From a virus: a stretch of 51,574 bases of DNA. The position numbers and the translations under genes were made by a program. This document shows, piece by piece, positions 40,078 through 46,214 of the stretch; position 1 is the stretch's first letter, and every line of letters starts with the position of its first letter. Below the pieces are notes generated by a model. That model had not been told where the DNA came from. It saw nothing but the letters and a program-made list of their open reading frames with translations, and ran no database searches. The stretch is taken from positions 1 through 51,574 of IMG/VR virus record IMGVR_UViG_3300047557_002186, one strand, 5' to 3'.

Positions 40078-40305
40078 TTAAGAAACCAAGAAAAGTTGGG
40101 TTAACTTTGATATCTCGGTAATACCAAAGAATGCACATAAAAATAGTACGTCCCAAAGTTTGAGTTTAATTGCAAAAGGAACTGTGAGTAATCCTCCAAT
40201 AACTTTTACCATTAACCCATATTTAAATTCTCCCCATAGCATAGTTTGATAACCAATTATAAGGAGAATGTTTCCAATCCAACGAAGTAGATCAGATTTA
40301 GACAT
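40078..40305 (-). CDS. Small membrane protein
   Basis: A 75-residue hydrophobic protein: SDLLRWIGNILLIIGYQTML, then GLMVKVIGGLLTVPFAIKLK and WDVLFLCAFFGITEIS, giving three spans. Related-looking proteins are frequent in cyanophages; function unknown. Confidence 0.75.
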   Translation of the reverse strand: MSKSDLLRWIGNILLIIGYQTMLWGEFKYGLMVKVIGGLLTVPFAIKLKLWDVLFLCAFFGITEISKLTQLFLVS

Positions 40306-40353
40306 AAGGGGTTTTGCTCCCGACCAGTGCTGTTATAGTCCATCCGTGACTAT

Positions 40354-40740
40354 TTACTCATCCTTCTCTTTCTCTTTTTGTATTAGTTTATTTTGCTCTT
40401 CAAGAGGCAAACTCCTGAATAAATTCCAAGCAGCATTTCTTTGATATTTTGATTTTTTAGTATGGCAACAATGACATAACAGTTGAAGATTATTATCATC
40501 TAATGTTTTTGATAATCCTTGTGCCAATGGAGAAATTCTATTTTCTTTTAGAGAAGGATTTATGTGATCTATTTCTAAATTTGAAGTAGATCCACATTCA
40601 ACACACTTATTTCCAAGTGCTTCATAAATTAATTTTCTGCGATTTTCTCTTTTTTCTTTATTTTTTAATGAGTACTTTTTAGTATTTTTTCTATAAAGTT
40701 CTCTTGCTTTGGCATTGGCATCTGCTTGGTTTTTATACAT
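40354..40740 (-). CDS. HNH homing endonuclease
   Basis: A 128-residue protein: a basic N-terminus (YRKNTKKYSLKNKEKRENRR), then the HNH core CVECGSTSNLEIDHINP and NNLQLLCHCCHTKKSKYQRN with two Cys pairs binding zinc. Free-standing type. A late octamer between short inverted arms precedes it (40742-40776). Confidence 0.85.
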   Translation of the reverse strand: MYKNQADANAKARELYRKNTKKYSLKNKEKRENRRKLIYEALGNKCVECGSTSNLEIDHINPSLKENRISPLAQGLSKTLDDNNLQLLCHCCHTKKSKYQRNAAWNLFRSLPLEEQNKLIQKEKEKDE

Positions 40741-40741
40741 A

Positions 40742-40776
40742 AGATATGGATTATTTTATATTATTTATCTATATCT
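40742..40776 (-). promoter_or_regulatory. Late octamer within a short inverted repeat before HNH gene
   Basis: AGATAT and ATATCT (6 bp; 40771-40776 and 40742-40747) flank the late-type GATAAATA (40762-40769), and the near arm abuts the ATG. A weaker copy of the layout at 20.2 and 50.6 kb. Confidence 0.45.
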
Positions 40777-41024
40777 CACTCTTCATCATCCTTAATGTAG
40801 CAAGGTACTCTGTCTGGGTCAAGCCAACGCGCATACTCAATGTCTTCCATTGCAGTAGTACATTGTAGACCATTATCAAAGAGATAAATGTCATTCCAGC
40901 GTTTTGTATATTCGTTTTGCTTTTGCAAACGATAATCGGGTTTACCGTTAATTTCAAGAATACCAACTTCTACGAAGCGATATCCTTCACGTTCAAGAAG
41001 GACTTTAGGAAGTCGTGTTGTCAT
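40776..41024 (-). CDS. Conserved cyanophage protein, function unknown
   Basis: An 82-residue protein: LPKVLLEREGYRFVEVGILE, KQNEYTKRWNDIYLFDNGLQ and WLDPDRVPCYIKDDEE. Alternating beta-like texture, no catalytic motif. Overlaps the upstream gene by 4 bases. Confidence 0.75.
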   Translation of the reverse strand: MTTRLPKVLLEREGYRFVEVGILEINGKPDYRLQKQNEYTKRWNDIYLFDNGLQCTTAMEDIEYARWLDPDRVPCYIKDDEE

Positions 41025-41236
41025 GCAACCTCAACGGATTCAAGATCAGCAAGAACATATTCCATAAGAATCTCATAATCATCCAAAGGATCACCAGAGA
41101 ACACTACACCTTCGTTTTCATAAAAACGACGAACCTTTTTATAAAGTTTCGGATTCTTTACATCAAGGTAGAAATCTCCGTTTGCTGCACCACGAAGGGT
41201 TTGAACGTCTTTCTTGAATTTTGCTGTGAGAGTCAT
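41021..41236 (-). CDS. Small conserved protein, function unknown
   Basis: A 71-residue protein, MTLTAKFKKDVQTLRGAANG then LYKKVRRFYENEGVVFSGDP and an acidic end. The ATG at 41236 is 23 bases after a host-type promoter; a longer frame would cross that promoter. Confidence 0.75.
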   Translation of the reverse strand: MTLTAKFKKDVQTLRGAANGDFYLDVKNPKLYKKVRRFYENEGVVFSGDPLDDYEILMEYVLADLESVEVA

Positions 41237-41258
41237 TGTTTTGAATGTTGACCTTAGT

Positions 41259-41287
41259 ATTATAAGGGTTTGACTTGGAGAAGTCAA
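41259..41287 (-). promoter_or_regulatory. Host-type promoter
   Basis: TTGACT (41287-41282), 17 bp, TATAAT (41264-41259) on the minus strand, just downstream of the tRNA genes. Confidence 0.75.
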
Positions 41288-41312
41288 GACGGACAGGTGC
41301 CAATCTGTCCTA

Positions 41313-41385
41313 TGCTCCTTGCGTGGATCGAACACGCCTCAGGCGAATTATGAGTTCGCTGCATTCACCAGATTGCTAAAGGAGC
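41313..41385 (-). tRNA. tRNA with CAT anticodon (Met, or Ile2 if modified)
   Basis: Full cloverleaf: acceptor GCTCCTT / AAGGAGC, anticodon loop CTCATAA, T-arm GCGTG TTCGATC CACGC. Elongator Met and Ile2 both have CAT; sequence alone does not settle it. Confidence 0.85.
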
Positions 41386-41389
41386 AAGG

Positions 41390-41461
41390 TAGGAGTACTG
41401 GGAGTTGAACCCAGACTACCCCGTTATAAGCAGGGCGCTCTAACCATTAAGCTATACTCCC
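41390..41461 (-). tRNA. tRNA-Ile(TAT)
   Basis: Acceptor GGGAGTA / TACTCCT, anticodon loop CTTATAA (TAT), T-loop TTCAACT. Four bases from the CAT tRNA and sharing its promoter. TAT reads ATA, a codon more used by AT-rich phages. Confidence 0.85.
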
Positions 41462-41475
41462 ATAAGGGTGGGTCT

Positions 41476-41504
41476 ATTGTAGAGGACCCAAAACTCTATG
41501 TCAA
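41476..41504 (-). promoter_or_regulatory. Host-type promoter for tRNA-Ile and tRNA-CAT
   Basis: TTGACA (41504-41499), 17 bp, TACAAT (41481-41476), about 15 bases before tRNA-Ile; the -35 box overlaps the 3' end of the Phd-like gene. Confidence 0.75.
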
Positions 41505-41731
41505 GAACCTTCTTCGTGGTCGGTGTGTATTCGTATCACATCGTCATCCACATTAGATTCTACTGCAAACTTTATGGTTTCTTTGTATGGAACAATCACC
41601 GCGTTTCTTTCTCCGTCAGTAATAATAAATGATTCACCATTTTCTACTCTTTGTATTAGATTATCAAAATCTGCTTGAAACTCTTCGACTGTAAACTTTT
41701 GGAGATCTGAAAGTTCTGGATACATTTTCAT
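41501..41731 (-). CDS. Phd/YefM-like antitoxin, without visible toxin
   Basis: A 76-residue protein: LQKFTVEEFQADFDNLIQRV followed by ENGESFIITDGERNAVIVPY, the Phd/YefM fold (beta-alpha DNA-binding dimer) seen in type II toxin-antitoxin systems, with an acidic C-terminal tail that would bind a toxin. No toxin gene lies adjacent; neighbours are tRNAs. It may neutralise host toxins or act as a repressor (inference). Confidence 0.7.
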   Translation of the reverse strand: MKMYPELSDLQKFTVEEFQADFDNLIQRVENGESFIITDGERNAVIVPYKETIKFAVESNVDDDVIRIHTDHEEGS

Positions 41732-41749
41732 AAAGTGAAGTTTTATGAG

Positions 41750-41825
41750 TCCGGATATTCAGATTTGAACTGAAATTATTCCTGCTCCCAAAGCAGGTGC
41801 CATGACCAAGTTAGGCGATATCCGG
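41750..41825 (-). tRNA. tRNA-Pro(TGG)
   Basis: Acceptor CCGGATA / TATCCGG, anticodon loop TTTGGGA (TGG), T-loop TTCAAAT; 76 bases. Its promoter lies in the preceding small gene. Confidence 0.85.
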
Positions 41826-41942
41826 TTATTTGTTTCTATGTATAAACATAATACCAGCAAATGGTACGATTGTCAATCCACATCCACATAGAAAAAGAAA
41901 GAAAGGACTTGCTGATAATGTTTCAACAAGATGAAAAATCAT
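41826..41942 (-). CDS. 38-aa membrane peptide
   Basis: MIFHLVETLSASPFFLFLCG then CGLTIVPFAGIMFIHRNK: one or two short spans. GGAGG lies upstream and the start overlaps the previous stop (ATGA); the stop directly abuts tRNA-Pro. The tRNA-Pro promoter is inside it. Confidence 0.6.
   Translation of the reverse strand: MIFHLVETLSASPFFLFLCGCGLTIVPFAGIMFIHRNK
41848..41876 (-). promoter_or_regulatory. Host-type promoter for tRNA-Pro
   Basis: TTGACA (41876-41871), 17 bp, TATTAT (41853-41848), within the 38-residue gene. Confidence 0.75.
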
Positions 41943-42166
41943 CTTCCCCTCCAGTTCTTATATTCATAATACATGAATTGGTCCACTTCGTCAAGCCCCT
42001 GTAAAGGAGCTTGAACATCCCAGTACGACCATTCGATACAGAACTGCTTAATATGTATATCATTAGCAGCAGTCTTTACACCATACATTCTTGAAAAGGC
42101 AGACATTGCAAACCAATATCTTTGCTTAATGTGCGGTTCCATTTCCCTTATAGTCTTCGGAGTCAT
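41939..42166 (-). CDS. Conserved small protein, function unknown
   Basis: A 75-residue protein from ATG 42166: MTPKTIREMEPHIKQRYWFA, FSRMYGVKTAANDI, QFCIEWSYWDVQAPLQG. Rich in aromatic residues. Overlaps the 39-residue gene by 41 bases. Confidence 0.65.
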   Translation of the reverse strand: MTPKTIREMEPHIKQRYWFAMSAFSRMYGVKTAANDIHIKQFCIEWSYWDVQAPLQGLDEVDQFMYYEYKNWRGR

Positions 42167-42245
42167 AGTATCCGCCTCGTGTTCCGAAATACAGTGTAGC
42201 AAGTACAAAAGGAATAGCAACAAAAATAAGTGCTTTACCTAACAT
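42126..42245 (-). CDS. 39-aa membrane peptide after gnd
   Basis: MLGKALIFVAIPFVLATLYF then GTRGGYYDSEDYKGNGTAH: one span and a Gly/Tyr-rich tail. The start overlaps the gnd stop by 11 bases. This composition recurs in cyanophages after gnd (recalled). Function unknown. Confidence 0.6.
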   Translation of the reverse strand: MLGKALIFVAIPFVLATLYFGTRGGYYDSEDYKGNGTAH

Positions 42246-43269
42246 GATGACCTCCAAACATATAACGCATACCATTCAGGATTTTTGCTCCGAATGATCC
42301 AAGATTGCGTGAGTTAAATCTTTCAAATAGTGCCGTAGTAATAACAGGAGCGGGAACCCCCAAGTCCACAGCGGCAGAAACAGTCCAACGACCCTCACCG
42401 CTGTCGGATACGCCTCCAGAGAAGCGTTTAAGGCTGCCATCCCTGCGTAGCACATCAGCAGTAAGATCAAGTAACCAACTGCCAACCACGCTACCGCGAC
42501 GCCATAACTCAGCAACTTCAGCAACATCAATGTCATAACAATAACTTTCTGGATCTGCCATGGGGGCAACTTCTGCGTCTCCTTCTTTAACATATTGTGC
42601 CCCGTTATTTGCGTTCTTTAAGATATTGAATCCTTCGGCATATGCCTGCATAATACCATACTCAATACCATTATGAACCATCTTTACAAAATGACCAGCG
42701 CCTGGACCACCACAATGCAACCAACCAAACTCAGCAGAAGTTACGTCCGAGTCAAATTGAGTCCTTGGGGCAGCGTTGATTCCTGGGGCAAGGGCATCAA
42801 AAATGCTCGCACAAGTGGCGACCGCAGTATTTCCGCCACCAACCATAAGACAGTATCCACGATCCAAACCATAAACACCGCCGCTAGTACCACAATCAAT
42901 ATATTGGATACCAAGTTTTGCCAGACGCTCTGCTCTTTTCCGACTGTCTTTAAAATTGCTATTGCCATGATCAATAATAATATCTCCCTCACTACAATAT
43001 CGTAGTAACTCATTAATTGTCTCCTCTACAGTTTCGGCAGGGACAACCATCTGAAAAATACCTGGTTGTGGTCTACCATTTTTGTTTTGTTTAACTACTT
43101 TAACAAGGCTTTCGATAGTAGTTGTAATTCCATTTACATAACCTTTTTCAAATGCTTCCTGTGCTTTATCGTAATTTCTACGATAACCCCAAACTTCTAT
43201 ACCCGATTTCATCATACGGCGAGACATACCTTCGCCCATTCTACCTAATCCAATTAATCCTACTTTCAT
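42235..43269 (-). CDS. gnd: 6-phosphogluconate dehydrogenase
   Basis: A 344-residue enzyme of the short class: MKVGLIGLGRMGEGMSRRMM (cofactor-binding), IIDHGNSNFKDSRKRA, YIDCGTSGGVYGLDRGYCLM and GPGAGHFVKMVHNGIEYGIM (catalytic Lys and substrate site). Decarboxylates 6-phosphogluconate to ribulose-5-phosphate with NAD(P)H formation. In cyanophages it feeds pentose and reductant to nucleotide synthesis. Start at 43269; ATGA overlap with the peptide upstream. Confidence 0.95.
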   Translation of the reverse strand: MKVGLIGLGRMGEGMSRRMMKSGIEVWGYRRNYDKAQEAFEKGYVNGITTTIESLVKVVKQNKNGRPQPGIFQMVVPAETVEETINELLRYCSEGDIIIDHGNSNFKDSRKRAERLAKLGIQYIDCGTSGGVYGLDRGYCLMVGGGNTAVATCASIFDALAPGINAAPRTQFDSDVTSAEFGWLHCGGPGAGHFVKMVHNGIEYGIMQAYAEGFNILKNANNGAQYVKEGDAEVAPMADPESYCYDIDVAEVAELWRRGSVVGSWLLDLTADVLRRDGSLKRFSGGVSDSGEGRWTVSAAVDLGVPAPVITTALFERFNSRNLGSFGAKILNGMRYMFGGHHVR

Positions 43270-43370
43270 AAAACCTCTGGATATGCGTGTGTAATTCCCC
43301 AATGTATAAAAAGTCCAATAGAGGAAAAAAGAAGAATCGCTGATATTACTGTCCTAATCATCTTCTTCAT
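43266..43370 (-). CDS. 34-aa membrane peptide upstream of gnd
   Basis: MKKMIRTVISAILLFSSIGL then FIHWGITHAYPEVL: one span. GAGG lies 4 bases before the ATG, and the stop overlaps the gnd start (ATGA). Two 17-residue frames (43354-43407, 43414-43467) lie just upstream and are too short to judge. Confidence 0.5.
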   Translation of the reverse strand: MKKMIRTVISAILLFSSIGLFIHWGITHAYPEVL

Positions 43371-43466
43371 CCTCATAAGTAGATGGTTCTTCAAAGAGTT
43401 CTTCCATTTTTTGTTAAAGAACTATTCGATTTAATTTTTGTAAATCTTCTTCTGTAATTGTTGCCA

Positions 43467-43670
43467 TTAGTTCAAAGTAATCTTTAGAAATGGAAGTAAA
43501 GGTGGAATAACCCCAATTAGTCTCAGCAGTCCCTCAGCAAATAAAGCAAGAACCACCCAACCGACGCACATACTAATGATAGAAGCATTGCGGTTGTGTC
43601 TTCGGATAGCAGCATCGATCATCTCCTGTACTTCAGAACGTGTAATAAACTCTTCCTGTTCATACATCAT
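43467..43670 (-). CDS. Small single-span membrane protein
   Basis: A 67-residue protein: YEQEEFITRSEVQEMIDAAI is a helical cytoplasmic part, then ISMCVGWVVLALFAEGLLRL is the span, with a second hydrophobic end (IPPLLPFLKITL). Starts inside the stop of the upstream gene (AAATGATG). Confidence 0.7.
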   Translation of the reverse strand: MMYEQEEFITRSEVQEMIDAAIRRHNRNASIISMCVGWVVLALFAEGLLRLIGVIPPLLPFLKITLN

Positions 43671-43816
43671 TTTTCATCTCCAAGAAATTTTGCGAGAGGA
43701 TCTCTGCGAGTCTTTACAATTTCAACTGCTCTTTTGTAAAACATATTGTCTGTATTACCAGACTGTTCAAATGTCTCCTTGATCTTCACCCAATTTAGGT
43801 AGGTGTGCTGATCCAT
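43667..43816 (-). CDS. 49-aa conserved-type protein
   Basis: MDQHTYLNWVKIKETFEQSG, NTDNMFYKRAVEIVKTRRDP, LAKFLGDEK. Helical and soluble; I recall related cyanophage proteins of this size. First gene of a short unit with membrane peptide genes. Function unknown. Confidence 0.7.
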   Translation of the reverse strand: MDQHTYLNWVKIKETFEQSGNTDNMFYKRAVEIVKTRRDPLAKFLGDEK

Positions 43817-43826
43817 AGGTTTTTTC

Positions 43827-43854
43827 CCGTGATACTACTATATACTAATCACGG
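43827..43854 (-). promoter_or_regulatory. Operator-like palindrome near a weak promoter
   Basis: CCGTGAT and ATCACGG (7 bp, 14 bases apart) enclose TA-rich sequence with a possible TAGTAT -10 box; TTGACG is 16 bp upstream. Possible repressor site. Confidence 0.35.
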
Positions 43855-43928
43855 AAGTTCTATCGTCAACATTTGTGTTCATTTGGTAACAGTGTTGAAG
43901 AAATTATTAAATTTGTAATTTTTCTTAA

Positions 43929-44014
43929 AGGAAGATCAGGGATTCGAACCCTGGAACGCTATTAACGTTAATAGTTTTCAAGACTATCGCCATCAACCAC
44001 TCGGCCAATCTTCC
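43929..44014 (-). tRNA. tRNA-Ser(TGA)
   Basis: Type II tRNA with a long variable arm (AACGTTAATAGCGTT): acceptor GGAAGAT / ATCTTCC, anticodon loop CTTGAAA (TGA), T-loop TTCGAAT. 86 bases. Confidence 0.88.
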
Positions 44015-44026
44015 GTTGTTGGAGGT

Positions 44027-44284
44027 TCAACGAACCTCGAAATCCAAACGACGAACTTTACGTTGTCTACGTGCTTCTTGCCAAGCAATATCTTGAGAAG
44101 TCAACACGTTTGTTTTTGAACTTTCTTTTATTGAGTTTAACATAACAATACGTGATAAGTCAACTGCTGAGACTTTATCTCCGCGAATCGTTGCCATATT
44201 AGGACATCCACAAGTTACTGTTCTTGAATGATGACCTTCCAATTCCTTTCCACAGGATCTACATCTTATTTTTAGGTTTTCCAT
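44027..44284 (-). CDS. Small zinc-ribbon-like protein
   Basis: An 85-residue protein: IRCRSCGKELEGHHSRTVTC then GCPN holds two Cys pairs (CxxC and CGC) with His that may bind zinc, and the C-terminus is basic (ARRQRKVRRLDFEVR). Possibly nucleic-acid binding. Lies between tRNA-Ser and the Dps-like gene. Confidence 0.7.
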   Translation of the reverse strand: MENLKIRCRSCGKELEGHHSRTVTCGCPNMATIRGDKVSAVDLSRIVMLNSIKESSKTNVLTSQDIAWQEARRQRKVRRLDFEVR

Positions 44285-44292
44285 AATTCAAT

Positions 44293-44832
44293 CTATTCTT
44301 CGATACTTTCTTCTATTGTATTTTCAGCATACTCAATTTCATTAAGTTCGGGTTCAATTTCATCAATTACGAAAGTCTCTTCAACTTTCTTTGATGTATT
44401 ATCTGAAAATGATCTTAACATCCATACGAATTTACCATGCGATTCCATCAAGTCTTGAACCAAATTAGCAGTTGCGTATGACTTTTGTTTTTCTGCTTCT
44501 TCAGATATATTGGACATTATATCACAAAAATCAATATTTGATTGAAGAAGATCGGAAATCATAGACTCCGCATTTGCAGAACTTGATGCCTCATCAATTT
44601 TTGATACCTCAAGAACTCTTTTCAGACTACTCAAAGGTTTTACATTTAAGTATCTCATATGTTCCGAAAGTCTATCAATCTCTTCAAACATAGTTTCATA
44701 TTGACCACCAAAAAGAGTATGTAGTTGTTGAAAATCTTTTCCAACAACATTCCAATGATAGACCCAAGTTTTATGAAATAACACAAAAAGTGATGCCTGA
44801 GCATCACTTAAGAGTTTAAATAGTGTTTCCAT
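44293..44832 (-). CDS. dps: Dps-like ferritin (DNA-protection / iron-storage)
   Basis: A 179-residue four-helix protein. LFHKTWVYHWNVVGKDFQQL, HTLFGGQYETMFEEIDRLSE and HMRYLN match the Dps ferroxidase signature: His, His, then Asp and Glu in the next helix. Dps shells oxidise iron with peroxide and shield DNA. A C-terminal acidic tail (IEPELNEIEYAENTIEES) is unusual for DNA-binding Dps. AATAAATA lies upstream. Start at 44832; a longer frame passes through the tRNA. Confidence 0.82.
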   Translation of the reverse strand: METLFKLLSDAQASLFVLFHKTWVYHWNVVGKDFQQLHTLFGGQYETMFEEIDRLSEHMRYLNVKPLSSLKRVLEVSKIDEASSSANAESMISDLLQSNIDFCDIMSNISEEAEKQKSYATANLVQDLMESHGKFVWMLRSFSDNTSKKVEETFVIDEIEPELNEIEYAENTIEESIEE

Positions 44833-44860
44833 TATACTCTTTTTATTCTTATTTATTAAG

Positions 44861-44932
44861 TGGGCGATGACGGATTCGAACCGCCGACCTACTCCGTGTA
44901 AAGGAGGCACTCTACCGCTGAGTTAATCGCCC
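44861..44932 (-). tRNA. tRNA-Val(TAC)
   Basis: Acceptor GGGCGAT / ATCGCCC, anticodon loop TTTACAC (TAC), T-loop TTCGAAT, 72 bases. Confidence 0.88.
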
Positions 44933-45119
44933 GAAAGGTGACGAGTGCCCATCACCAGCGCCAGACACTTGACGCGATTTTCGCTGCATTAGAGGGCAGT
45001 GAATAAGAGAAAACACCAAACCTTATTTCTCCTGTTCTCAGGAGCTTACAAATGGAAAGGGAGAAAACCTCCAAAGTTTGTCCAGCATTTTCAATTTGAA
45101 AGAACCAAAATCCTTCCAA
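44933..45119 (-). other. Gene-free stretch between tRNA-Val and tRNA-Asn
   Basis: About 187 bases with no plausible gene. A hairpin CTCCTG TTCT CAGGAG (near 45029-45044) may be an RNA-processing signal. No good promoter was seen. Confidence 0.4.
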
Positions 45120-45192
45120 CTCCCCCACCTGGACTCGAACCAGGAACCCCAGAGTTAACAGCTCCGTGCTCTGCCAATTGAGCTATAAGGGA
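45120..45192 (-). tRNA. tRNA-Asn(GTT)
   Basis: Acceptor TCCCTTA / TGGGGGA (with wobble pairs), anticodon loop CTGTTAA (GTT), T-loop TTCGAGT, 73 bases. Confidence 0.85.
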
Positions 45193-45198
45193 ATGTGG

Positions 45199-45269
45199 TG
45201 GCGTACCAGGGAATTGAACCCTGTCCTGGGGCTTATGAGACCCCCGTGCTACCGTTACACCCGTCCGCG
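45199..45269 (-). tRNA. tRNA-Met-like (CAT), imperfect acceptor stem
   Basis: Anticodon loop CTCATAA in a GGGGT/GCCCC stem, T-arm CAGGG TTCAATT CCCTG. The acceptor CGCGGAC / GTACGCC has two mismatches (first pair C-C, fifth G-A). The first-pair mismatch recalls initiator tRNA. Second CAT tRNA of the window. Confidence 0.65.
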
Positions 45270-45284
45270 ATGATGTATTAAGTT

Positions 45285-45356
45285 ACCTCTGTCTGGGAAT
45301 CGAACCCAGTCTCCATGTGTGTTGTCCACCTGTCCTTACCAATAGACTACCAGAGG
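45285..45356 (-). pseudogene. tRNA-like gene with degenerate anticodon arm
   Basis: Acceptor CCTCTGG / ACAGAGG (six of seven pairs), D-arm GTC/GAC and T-arm CTGGG TTCGATT CCCAG are good. The anticodon stem AGGTG/CACAT has a G-A mismatch and the loop GACAACA lacks the universal U33, so no anticodon can be assigned safely (CAA in the standard register). Confidence 0.55.
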
Positions 45357-45358
45357 AG

Positions 45359-45430
45359 AGCGGGGTATCGGAATCGAACCGACGACATCTAACTTGGAAG
45401 GATAGCGTTCTACCGCTGAACTAACCCCGC
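45359..45430 (-). tRNA. tRNA-Gly(TCC)
   Basis: Acceptor GCGGGGT / ACCCCGC, anticodon loop CTTCCAA (TCC), T-loop TTCGATT, 72 bases, directly after a promoter. Confidence 0.9.
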
Positions 45431-45440
45431 TTGTATGACA

Positions 45441-45469
45441 ATCATAAAGTATATATCTCAGATTGTCAA
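45441..45469 (-). promoter_or_regulatory. Host-type promoter for tRNA-Gly and following tRNAs
   Basis: TTGACA (45469-45464), 17 bp, TATGAT (45446-45441) on the minus strand, immediately downstream of tRNA-Leu. Confidence 0.7.
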
Positions 45470-45470
45470 G

Positions 45471-45552
45471 TGTCGATGAAAGGACTTGAACCTTCACAGA
45501 TTAATCTACTGGAACCTAAACCCAGCGCGTCTACCAATTCCGCCACATCGAC
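45471..45552 (-). tRNA. tRNA-Leu(TAG)
   Basis: Type II tRNA: acceptor GTCGATG / CATCGAC, anticodon loop TTTAGGT (TAG), T-loop TTCAAGT; 82 bases. Confidence 0.87.
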
Positions 45553-45614
45553 TAGATGGACTACGTATGATATACCTCAAGGATATAACAGTGACGTAGC
45601 CTCTATCTTTTTAT

Positions 45615-45643
45615 ATAGTAACAGACTCATAAAAATCTGTCAA
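45615..45643 (-). promoter_or_regulatory. Host-type promoter upstream of tRNA-Leu
   Basis: TTGACA (45643-45638), 17 bp, TACTAT (45620-45615), immediately downstream of tRNA-Arg(ACG). Confidence 0.7.
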
Positions 45644-45644
45644 G

Positions 45645-45717
45645 CGTCCTTTGAGAGATTCGAACTCCCGCACATAGGTTCGTAGCCTACTGCTCTATTC
45701 CACTGAGCTAAAAGGAC
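45645..45717 (-). tRNA. tRNA-Arg(ACG)
   Basis: Acceptor GTCCTTT / AAAGGAC, anticodon loop CTACGAA (ACG), T-loop TTCGAAT, 73 bases. Confidence 0.88.
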
Positions 45718-45721
45718 TTGG

Positions 45722-45793
45722 CGAAGGGTGAGGGATTTGAACCCACAACTTCCAGGTTAAAAGCCCGTTACTCTACCGTTGAGTTACAGACCC
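45722..45793 (-). pseudogene. tRNA-Lys-like (TTT) gene with unpaired acceptor
   Basis: Anticodon arm ACGGG CTTTTAA CCTGG (TTT, with mismatch at the stem base) and T-loop TTCAAAT are recognisable, but the 5' end GGGTCTG cannot pair with the 3' end ACCCTTC in register. Looks like a decayed or recombinant tRNA. Confidence 0.55.
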
Positions 45794-45799
45794 ATTAAA

Positions 45800-46003
45800 G
45801 GTTTAGATTGTCAAGGTGCTGGTGGTCTCTCAACCACCCTTTTAGAATACCACAGAACCCAGTGAGGGGAAAGTGGTTTGTGCCAGTTCCGAAAGTGGTC
45901 TTGGCAGTTTGGGGTCTCGTTCCCCCACCGACTCATGTAATATACCACCATTTTGGTCTCTGTGGGGAGATTGGTGGACACTTAGGAAACTGTCCCAAGC
46001 AAC
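45800..46003 (-). other. Unexplained intergenic stretch with repeats and hairpin
   Basis: No gene of good quality is seen. A GGTGGT / ACCACC hairpin (near 45819-45838) and two diverged copies of a 20-base word (AAAGTGGTTTGTGCCAGTT and AAAGTGGTCTTGGCAGTTT, near 45870 and 45892) are present. Base composition is richer in G and C than most intergenic DNA here. Confidence 0.45.
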
Positions 46004-46036
46004 AAAAAAGGGGAGGAAACTTTTGGTTTCTCTCCC
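46004..46036 (-). terminator. Strong intrinsic terminator
   Basis: GGGGAG-GAAAC / GTTTC-CTCCCC stem with short loop then six Ts on the minus strand. It ends the small unit at 46062-46192. Confidence 0.85.
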
Positions 46037-46061
46037 CTGTCTTTGCTTTATGGATTACATC

Positions 46062-46163
46062 TTACATATGTCTTTCCATATCAGCAAACAGGGGAGTACC
46101 CTCAATATGCCAATCACGGCAATCAAGGTTACTAATCTGTTTGATGGTAATTTGGAAAGACAT
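46062..46163 (-). CDS. 33-aa peptide in an isolated late unit
   Basis: MSFQITIKQISNLDCRDWHI then EGTPLFADMERHM. It lies between a late promoter (46185-46192) and a terminator (46004-46036), the only open frame of the unit, so a small protein is plausible; a non-coding RNA is the alternative. No strong ribosome site. Confidence 0.45.
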   Translation of the reverse strand: MSFQITIKQISNLDCRDWHIEGTPLFADMERHM

Positions 46164-46184
46164 TGTTTTCGACCTAAGTGTTTT

Positions 46185-46192
46185 TATTTATA
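46185..46192 (-). promoter_or_regulatory. Late-type octamer TATAAATA
   Basis: On the minus strand, 22 bases before the ATG of the 33-residue frame. Confidence 0.65.
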
Positions 46193-46214
46193 AGACTTTT
46201 ATTTAAAAGTCAAG

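Noticed and set aside
43354-43467. Two 17-residue frames upstream of gnd
   Set aside because: Too short to support, although they are packed like the other small genes and may be real.
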